A stretch of 53,587 nt of DNA from Bacteroidales bacterium. GTDB taxonomy: Bacteria; Bacteroidota; Bacteroidia; Bacteroidales; F082. The notes beneath the pieces were generated by a model. That model searched no databases and was not told the DNA's origin. It was given only the letters and a program-made list of their open reading frames with translations. Below, piece by piece: positions 17,030-22,806 of the stretch; within the stretch, counting starts at the first letter, position 1, and each line of letters starts with the position of its first letter. The DNA is taken from assembly GCA_016936505.1 (NCBI GenBank), contig JAFGXS010000050.1, positions 1-53,587 on the forward strand, read 5' to 3'. A program made the translations under genes and the position numbers.

Positions 17030-17382
17030 CTGAATAATTTCTTGATTCTTATCAACAATTCATTTGGACTAAAGGGTTTCACAATGTATTCATCAGCCCC
17101 CAAATCAAAAGCCTCCAGTACTGTTTTTTCCTGACCAATAATAGACAAGACAATGACCGGAATCTGAAGCTTTCGTTCCTTTTTGATGTAATGAACAATC
17201 TCAAGTCCTGTGCTAAAGGGCATAAGTAGATCGGTTATTACCAGATCATACTCATTGCGGTTCAGCTTTTCCAGTGCCTCCTTGCCGTCTTTCGCCAAAT
17301 CGGGTTCATAGCCCTCATTCTTCAGCTTGTGATCCATTGCTTTGAGCATCATCACGTTGTCTTCACACAACAGAATTCTCAT
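17026..17382 (-). CDS. Single-domain response regulator (CheY-like)
   Basis: 118 residues and only a receiver domain. Acidic pocket CEDN, phospho-acceptor Asp in LVITDLLMP, switch Ser in VIVLSIIG, and Lys in YIVKPFSP are all present. The frame is open to TTG at 17400, but ATG 17382 is chosen: it directly starts the first strand (MRILLCEDN) and lies 4 bases after the stop of the upstream regulator. There is no output domain, so it must act by protein contact, plausibly with the HEAT protein or GT2 enzyme encoded next to it. Confidence 0.9.
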   Translation of the reverse strand: MRILLCEDNVMMLKAMDHKLKNEGYEPDLAKDGKEALEKLNRNEYDLVITDLLMPFSTGLEIVHYIKKERKLQIPVIVLSIIGQEKTVLEAFDLGADEYIVKPFSPNELLIRIKKLFR

Positions 17383-17386
17383 AACT

Positions 17387-18175
17387 TTATTGAATTTCAA
17401 AATCCTTTTTCAATTGATTTACAACTTCATTAATACCGGCTGCAAACCCATTCATCATCACAGTCAAATCTGCTTCCTGATTATCTGATAACGCCTTCTC
17501 TTCAATGGTACGGCATTCCGAAGCCAGCACGTTCAGTCCCATAAAACCCAGTTCTGAACCGTATTTATGAGCTTCCTGCTTTAGCGCACTCAGGTCATTT
17601 ACTTTGAGGTGGTGTTCTAACGATTCGAGAACATGAACACTGTTATGAATAAAATAGGTCAGCATCTCCCGCTCAAAAACCGGATCGCCATCGCTGAATT
17701 CATTCAGAAGCTTCAGATCATATAAATGGGACAGCTTCTCAGCCGAATTTACATGGTCTTCGACCTGCATTTCTGTCTTTTTCATTAACCAATAACTTAT
17801 CTGTTCAAGGAACGCTCCCTTTTCTATTGGTTTCACCAGAACATCATCAAAACCCGACTCTTTTAAAAACTTCAAAGCATATTCATCCTTGTGGCCTGTA
17901 AGCGCAATAATGGCTGAACGGCTTACCTTTTCAGGATGATTATCGCGCATCAACTGCAAAGCATCAGGACCGCTAAGTCCGGGCATCTCCATATCAAGCA
18001 ATATCAGATTAAACATGTTTTTTGAAAAAAGTTCAACCGCCTCACGCCCTTCTTCCGCCAAATCAACATCATACCCGCTGTCGGTAAGCATGTGCTGCAA
18101 CATCATTCGGTTAAAACGCGAATCGTCGGCAATCAGGATTTTCACTTCGGTTTTCATTTCTTCTGTTATTCTCAT
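17387..18175 (-). CDS. Response regulator fused to an HPt domain
   Basis: 262 residues. The receiver domain (about 10-125) has ADDS, phospho-acceptor Asp in LILLDMEMPG, switch Thr in ALTGH and Lys in VLVKP. A C-terminal histidine-phosphotransfer domain (about 150-255) contains the candidate His in QEAHKYGSELGFMGL. In many HPt proteins a Lys follows three residues after the His; here it is Gly. Receiver-HPt proteins usually act inside multistep phosphorelays, but no histidine kinase is encoded nearby. It is the first gene of the minus-strand operon. ATG at 18175 is used, with ATG 18157 equally possible. Confidence 0.88.
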   Translation of the reverse strand: MRITEEMKTEVKILIADDSRFNRMMLQHMLTDSGYDVDLAEEGREAVELFSKNMFNLILLDMEMPGLSGPDALQLMRDNHPEKVSRSAIIALTGHKDEYALKFLKESGFDDVLVKPIEKGAFLEQISYWLMKKTEMQVEDHVNSAEKLSHLYDLKLLNEFSDGDPVFEREMLTYFIHNSVHVLESLEHHLKVNDLSALKQEAHKYGSELGFMGLNVLASECRTIEEKALSDNQEADLTVMMNGFAAGINEVVNQLKKDFEIQ

Positions 18176-18418
18176 TCAAACTTTACACAGCCTCTTTATG
18201 AATAAAAACATAAACAACAAATAAACATTATTTATCGCTAATCGCATCTTAAAAAGATTAAAAAATATTTAATTTATTAATAATCAGAACACAAACGATT
18301 AATAAAAAAGATACTATTTTCTTTTATTACTAACGGGTTAAATTTAAATAACCGGCCCCGAATAAATTTTTGATACTTTTGAACAGTATTTAATTTTTAT
18401 TAACATATGACGATTTGA

Positions 18419-18482
18419 TGAGTATATAAGAAATAACCTGTTAATTGATAATTATTTAAACGACTATTCTTATATATACTCA
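18419..18482. repeat. Inverted repeat TGAGTATATA / TATATACTCA
   Basis: The outer 10 bases (18419-18428 and 18473-18482) are exact inverse copies, and complementarity continues imperfectly inward (AAGAAATA against TATTCTTA). The spacer is about 29 bases and AT-rich. It may be a cruciform-prone site or an operator of one of the divergent units. Confidence 0.45.
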
Positions 18483-18546
18483 GTACAAATTTCACTATTC
18501 AAAGCCGTCGGGTAAGGACAGAAAAATTTACTGATTTGAAATGTTC

Positions 18547-18554
18547 TAATTTTG
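18547..18554 (+). promoter_or_regulatory. -7 box TAATTTTG of the antiporter gene
   Basis: Exact match to TAnnTTTG, 90 bases upstream of the start codon. No clear -33 TTG at the usual spacing. Confidence 0.45.
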
Positions 18555-18644
18555 CGCCGATTTTTTTGAAACTAAGAAAAAATAGTTCATCAAATTACGT
18601 GTCACCGGATTCGGAAAATTCCCGGGTCCATAAAAACAAAACAA

Positions 18645-19919
18645 ATGTCATATTCACAGCTTATTGATTTTACGCTTATTGCGGTCATGACATTGGGGTT
18701 TTTCGCATTCATTTTAAGTGAAAAAGCCCACATTTCATCTATCCCGATTTTAATTATTCTGGGGTTCTTATTCGGCCCGGTTTTCGGGTTTATTCCCAAC
18801 CATCAGGGTCATACTATTTTTAACTATGCCCGCGTGTTGGGGCTGGTGATGATTCTTTACACTGAAGGACACAACCTGAAATGGACTATGATTAAAAAGC
18901 ACATGGGAACCATCGGCTTGCTCGACACCGTTGGTTTGCTGATTACAGCATTAATCGGAGCTGTTTTCTTCTCCTATCTGTTCGACCTGCCACCGGCAGC
19001 CGGTTTCCTCTTCGGTGCTATTATTTCTGCTACCGACCCTGCAACGCTTATTCCGCTTTTCAAGCAAAACAAAGTTGACGAAAACATCAAAACGGTAATT
19101 GTAACCGAATCTATTTTTAATGATCCTCTGGGTATTGTTTTAACCATTCTGGCCATAGCACTGGTGGTTCCTGAGGCTACCGAAGCACAATTCGTAGAAA
19201 AAATTGCGCACTTAACCACAATTTATCCTGCATCCGTTATTTTCTTTGTGTATCAGGTCGTATCATCTCTCTTGATAGGTTTTGTTATGGGAATCATCGG
19301 ATACTGGGTCATCCGTTGGCTCAAACCCGGTCTTTTACCGCAAATCTTCGGTCTGGCCATCGCATTCGGAGGTTTTATGGTTGGTGAATTTGCCCAGACT
19401 TCGGGGTACCTTGTTGCCACAACCATTGGTATTGTTTTCGGAAACCACGCACTGATCTTCAAACGCTGGGACGAGCATGCCGGCTTCAACAAATTCATTA
19501 AAGAAGAAATGCATTTTAACGAAATTGTAGCCGATCTTGCTACTGTGTTTATCTTTATTTTACTCGGTGCCACAACAAAACTTTCCATTTTTAGCCAAAG
19601 CCTGTGGAAAGGAGCATTATTAGCACTCGGCATAGTATTTATTGCCCGCCCGTTGGCCTCTTTACCTATTCTTGCACTAAAAAAATGGAGTTTTAAAGAG
19701 TATCTGTTTATTGCGCTTGAAGGCCCCAGAGGAGTTGTGCCTGCTGCTCTTGCAGGCGTTCCTCTGAGTCTCGGTGTTATGTATCACAATCCCAGATTGG
19801 TCGATTGGGGTGAAGTCATTCTATCAGCCACAATCATTACCGTATTAATATCAGTACTGGCAGAAACACTTTGGGTAAAACCCCTGTCGAAAAAGCTTCT
19901 GGCTAAAAAATCCAAATAA
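18645..19919 (+). CDS. Na+/H+ antiporter, CPA1/NhaP family
   Basis: A 424-residue integral membrane protein with about 12-13 hydrophobic spans. CPA features seen: the paired-helix region LFGAIISATDPATLIPLF with TDP, followed by TESIFNDPLGIVLTI, which has the ND motif with the ion-binding aspartate of NhaP-type electroneutral exchangers. The C-terminal LEGPRGVVPAALAGVPL matches the conserved Arg-containing helix of the family. There is no regulatory RCK domain. Role: sodium or potassium/proton exchange for pH and salt balance. It is followed by its own terminator and then a ClC gene, so the two ion transporters are probably separate units. Confidence 0.92.
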   Translation: MSYSQLIDFTLIAVMTLGFFAFILSEKAHISSIPILIILGFLFGPVFGFIPNHQGHTIFNYARVLGLVMILYTEGHNLKWTMIKKHMGTIGLLDTVGLLITALIGAVFFSYLFDLPPAAGFLFGAIISATDPATLIPLFKQNKVDENIKTVIVTESIFNDPLGIVLTILAIALVVPEATEAQFVEKIAHLTTIYPASVIFFVYQVVSSLLIGFVMGIIGYWVIRWLKPGLLPQIFGLAIAFGGFMVGEFAQTSGYLVATTIGIVFGNHALIFKRWDEHAGFNKFIKEEMHFNEIVADLATVFIFILLGATTKLSIFSQSLWKGALLALGIVFIARPLASLPILALKKWSFKEYLFIALEGPRGVVPAALAGVPLSLGVMYHNPRLVDWGEVILSATIITVLISVLAETLWVKPLSKKLLAKKSK

Positions 19920-19950
19920 CTTTCCGGGATTATTCCCATAATTAATCGGA

Positions 19951-19986
19951 AAAACTCAGTACCGTTACCGGTACTGAGTTTTTTAT
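19951..19986 (+). terminator. Terminator after the antiporter gene
   Basis: AACTCAGTACC pairs with GGTACTGAGTT (ending 19980) around a short loop, followed by T6. It lies 32 bases past the stop. Confidence 0.92.
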
Positions 19987-20010
19987 TCTTTCCATTTTCA
20001 GAATATTTTA

Positions 20011-20018
20011 TACTTTTG
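20011..20018 (+). promoter_or_regulatory. -7 box TACTTTTG upstream of the ClC gene
   Basis: Exact TAnnTTTG, downstream of the antiporter terminator and 138 bases before the ClC start, implying a leader of about 130 bases. Confidence 0.45.
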
Positions 20019-20155
20019 AAAATAATGGACGGACAAAGTATTATAAACTATTGTTATTTAACTTGTCCCTTTTTTATCACAAATATCAATTCATACAACA
20101 AAGCTGCACTCTTAGTCTTTTAGTGTAATGATTGATTAAGACTTATGTAAAAAAT

Positions 20156-21931
20156 ATGAATAAAGCCAACAATACGAACCACAAAAAAATCAGTGCTTTT
20201 TACCTGTTTTTACTTGCAATTCTTGTAGGCGTTATTGCAGGTTTCGGAGCCGTTGTTTTCAGAGGAATGATCGCCGTGTTTCATAACCTGCTGTTTCTTG
20301 GAAAATTCTCGGTTTTTTATGATGCCAACATCCACACACCCGAAAGCATCTGGGGCTGGGGCGTAATTTTTGTACCTGTGGTGGGAGCCTTAGGGGTGGC
20401 TTTTTTGGTGAAAAATTTTGCGCCCGAAGCCAAAGGTCACGGAGTACCCGAGGTAATGGATGCCATATACTACAACAAAGGAGTTATCAGGCCTGTTGTA
20501 GCAGTGGTAAAGTCGCTGGCTTCGGCACTTTCTATTGGTAGTGGCGGTGCTATTGGCCGCGAAGGTCCTATTATTCAGATCGGAGCATCCTTTGGTTCCA
20601 CATTAGGACAAATTTTACCTCTGTCTCGCTGGCAAAGGTTAACATTAATTGCTGCCGGAGCAGGCGGTGGGATTGCAGCCACATTCAACAGTCCGGTGGG
20701 AGGTATTTTATTTGCCATCGAAATTATGATGGTGGAAGTCAGTGTAAGAACCCTGGTACCGGTTGCTATTTCAACCGCTGTAGCCACTTATATCGGGCGG
20801 CTGATTTTTGGAGCGCACCCGTCCTTTATTGTTCCGGCACTGAAAAATCACTATTTCCATCCCGAAAATCCCTGGGAATTCCTGATTTATATTGTACTGG
20901 GACTCATCATTGGTGTGGTGGCTGTACTCTATATAAAATCCATCTATGCTTTTGAAGATTTTTTCGATAAGCGCATTCCTGGTAATTATTATACCCGTCA
21001 TATGATGGGAATGCTCATTGTCGGCATTATGATGTATGTGATGATGAAGTTTTACGGACACTATTATGTTGAAGGGGTCGGATATTCCACAGTGCAGGAT
21101 ATTTTGTCCAATGTACAAACTCCGCTGTATCTTTTATTACTGCTTTTTGTGTTAAAATTGCTGGCCACTTCCCTTACTTTGGGATCCGGAGCCTCTGGCG
21201 GAATCTTTTCTCCGTCGCTGTTTATGGGAGCCACACTGGGCGGAGCCTTTGGTATACTGATCAACCATTTCTTTCCCGGAATCAACCTGAATCCTGCGGC
21301 CTTTGCTGTGGCAGGTATGGCAGGCATGGTGGGCAGTTCAACCGGTGCGGTTATGACAGCTATTGTGATGATCTTTGAGATGACCCTCGATTATACGGTA
21401 ATTATTCCCATGGCTATTACTGTTGCCATAGCTTACCAGGTTCGGTTCTCCTTATTAAAGCAAAGTATTTACACCCTCAAGCTGGAACGCAGAGGACATT
21501 ATATTCCACCGGCTCTGGAAACCAATTTCCATCAAATTAAACTGGCTTCAGACATTATGAACCCCAACTTTATGATTCTGGATCACCGCATTCCCGATTC
21601 AGCACTCTTGAAAGAAGCCAAAAAATATCCTGATGTTCAGTATTTTCTTTTAAAGGAACGCCAGCAAATCACCGGACTCATAACCCGGCAAACCCTGCTG
21701 GAAGAAAACTTTACCCTGAGCGATCCTGAAGGTTTCAACACCCGTTTCCTGCTTTTCCCCGAAAGTGAGATTCTGCTGCCTATTCTTTCCCAACTCAAGG
21801 CAAGAGAAATTTCACACGCCATCCTCACCCATCAGGATGTGCAAAAAGGAACCATAGAAGTTTCAGGAATCATTTCCAAAGAAGAACTGGGCGAAAGTTT
21901 CATCAGCTCGGTTGAATTATTCTCTGAATAA
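20156..21931 (+). CDS. ClC-type chloride channel/transporter with CBS-like C-terminus
   Basis: 591 residues with a ClC core (about 15-435) and a cytosolic CBS-like region (from SDIMNPNFMIL). Ion-path motifs: KGHGVPEVMDA (the GSGIP position, with Ser replaced by His), GREGPIIQIG with the gating Glu, and GGIFSPSLFMGA. At the internal proton glutamate site of E. coli ClcA (IEEM, second Glu) this protein has IEIM, so the residue is Ile. This may mean passive channel activity or a different proton route. ATG 20156 is preferred over the in-frame TTG at 20132 because it gives a normal short N-terminus before the first helix. Confidence 0.92.
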   Translation: MNKANNTNHKKISAFYLFLLAILVGVIAGFGAVVFRGMIAVFHNLLFLGKFSVFYDANIHTPESIWGWGVIFVPVVGALGVAFLVKNFAPEAKGHGVPEVMDAIYYNKGVIRPVVAVVKSLASALSIGSGGAIGREGPIIQIGASFGSTLGQILPLSRWQRLTLIAAGAGGGIAATFNSPVGGILFAIEIMMVEVSVRTLVPVAISTAVATYIGRLIFGAHPSFIVPALKNHYFHPENPWEFLIYIVLGLIIGVVAVLYIKSIYAFEDFFDKRIPGNYYTRHMMGMLIVGIMMYVMMKFYGHYYVEGVGYSTVQDILSNVQTPLYLLLLLFVLKLLATSLTLGSGASGGIFSPSLFMGATLGGAFGILINHFFPGINLNPAAFAVAGMAGMVGSSTGAVMTAIVMIFEMTLDYTVIIPMAITVAIAYQVRFSLLKQSIYTLKLERRGHYIPPALETNFHQIKLASDIMNPNFMILDHRIPDSALLKEAKKYPDVQYFLLKERQQITGLITRQTLLEENFTLSDPEGFNTRFLLFPESEILLPILSQLKAREISHAILTHQDVQKGTIEVSGIISKEELGESFISSVELFSE

Positions 21932-21963
21932 AAAAACTTTAACCTTTTGCCTTTACACTTTAT

Positions 21964-21987
21964 CCTTTAACCTTTAACCTTTAACCT
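21964..21987 (+). repeat. 7-bp tandem repeat CCTTTAA
   Basis: Three consecutive exact CCTTTAA units plus a partial fourth, with degenerate relatives just upstream (from about 21940). No function is evident. Confidence 0.7.
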
Positions 21988-22026
21988 TATTTCCCGAACA
22001 TAACTCCCACATTCCTCTTACATCAC

Positions 22027-22101
22027 TCCGACAACTGTCCGACTGTCGTCGGAGGTTTGCCGGACTCATGTCGGAGCCTTGTCGGACCTTTGTCGGAGCC
22101 A
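22027..22101 (+). repeat. GTCGGA repeat cluster with an 11-bp phased core
   Basis: TCCGAC/GTCGGA-type hexamers occur about seven times in 75 bases in both orientations. The last three form direct repeats TGTCGGAGCCT, TGTCGGACCTT, TGTCGGAGCCA at 22069, 22080 and 22091, exactly 11 bases apart. Confidence 0.75.
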
Positions 22102-22311
22102 AGTACGTAACTTATTGATTTAATACAACAAAAACGTTTTAAATTGTTTTTATAGCTGTTCCTCAACCATTTAACTAACATTAAAAGCTCTATAATTGCG
22201 ACATATTGGTAACCTTTCAGGTACCAAAGCCGTACTTTCTGTATGCAACGTGTATGCAAAAGTGGAGAAAAGCCTGTGTTTACATGGACTCAACCCTGTT
22301 TTGAGTAGCCA

Positions 22312-22355
22312 TGGTATAGCGTTGGTATAGCGATGGTATAGAGGAGGTACAGATA
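22312..22355 (+). repeat. 11-bp tandem repeat TGGTATAGCGN
   Basis: Units at 22312 (TGGTATAGCGT), 22323 (TGGTATAGCGA) and 22334 (TGGTATAGAGG), then a degenerate unit AGGTACAGATA at 22345. The period is 11 bases, one helical turn. Confidence 0.8.
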
Positions 22356-22466
22356 AAAGCCATTCCGAACCCGACAAATGCGGTTCATCTCCCCATCAGA
22401 GACTCACCTTCTTTGGTATGCAACCGCCGACAGGGGGCAATAACTGAACTAACTTCGAAGAAACAG

Positions 22467-22573
22467 GGGAGTTGAAGAGGTGTTGAACCCTGATTGAACG
22501 GGCTGAGCTTACGCTCCTGTTAGCATGAATATTTAAACCTTTTCATTAATTTAAGCCCCGCCTCTTCAACCCC
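22467..22573. repeat. Long imperfect inverted repeat GGGGAGTTGAAGAGG / CCTCTTCAACCCC
   Basis: The arms near 22467-22481 and 22561-22573 pair except for a two-base bulge. About 80 bases lie between them, including the small hairpin GAGC-TTAC-GCTC. It could be a structured RNA or an element end. No protein frame fits. Confidence 0.45.
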
Positions 22574-22651
22574 TTCCTCTGGGAAAAAAATTGTTCCGTT
22601 TTGTATCGGTTCAGCCTTTATTAAATCCACATTAACTTTTTGAAAAAGAGC

Positions 22652-22681
22652 TTGTTTTTTAAAACAGGTTTTTTAATTTTG
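22652..22681 (+). promoter_or_regulatory. Full Bacteroidota promoter TTG-N19-TAATTTTG
   Basis: TTG at 22652-22654 and TAATTTTG at 22674-22681 are separated by 19 bases, the expected spacing. Transcription should start near 22688, giving a leader of about 118 bases for the T9SS protein. Confidence 0.6.
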
Positions 22682-22806
22682 TTAAAAAATCTTAAAAACG
22701 AAACTGAAAAGTCTCAAACGAAGATACAGAGCAGAAAGAGAGCCACTATTTCAGCCGGAATTGCTAAAAAATTATTCAAATATAGATTAACTTAAAACTC
22801 TTCGCT

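Larger units (their letters stand above)
18176..18644. other. AT-rich divergent intergenic region
   Basis: 469 bases between the receiver-HPt operon and the antiporter. It holds a long inverted repeat (18419-18482), a -7 box at 18374-18381 (TACTTTTG, plus strand) and the antiporter -7 box at 18547. No ORF or RNA gene is evident. Confidence 0.5.
21932..22806. other. Repeat-rich intergenic region, no convincing gene
   Basis: 875 bases. From left to right: a 7-bp TTTAACC array, a GTCGGA cluster, an 11-bp TGGTATAGCG array, a long imperfect inverted repeat, and the promoter of the next gene (each listed separately). Short open frames on the minus strand merely translate the arrays. Confidence 0.6.

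Noticed and set aside
22027..22355. CRISPR array
   Set aside because: Units are 11 bases, contiguous and without spacers; no cas genes are in the window.
22171..22377. 68-codon minus-strand frame (LYHRYTNAIPWLL)
   Set aside because: It is the translation of the 11-bp TGGTATAGCG array; the apparent peptide repeat follows from the DNA repeat.
22640..22681. Terminator formed by CTTGTTTT/AAAACAGG near 22651-22668
   Set aside because: The stem needs a G-T pair and is AT-rich, and the same bases form a TTG-N19-TAATTTTG promoter at the right place for the next gene.
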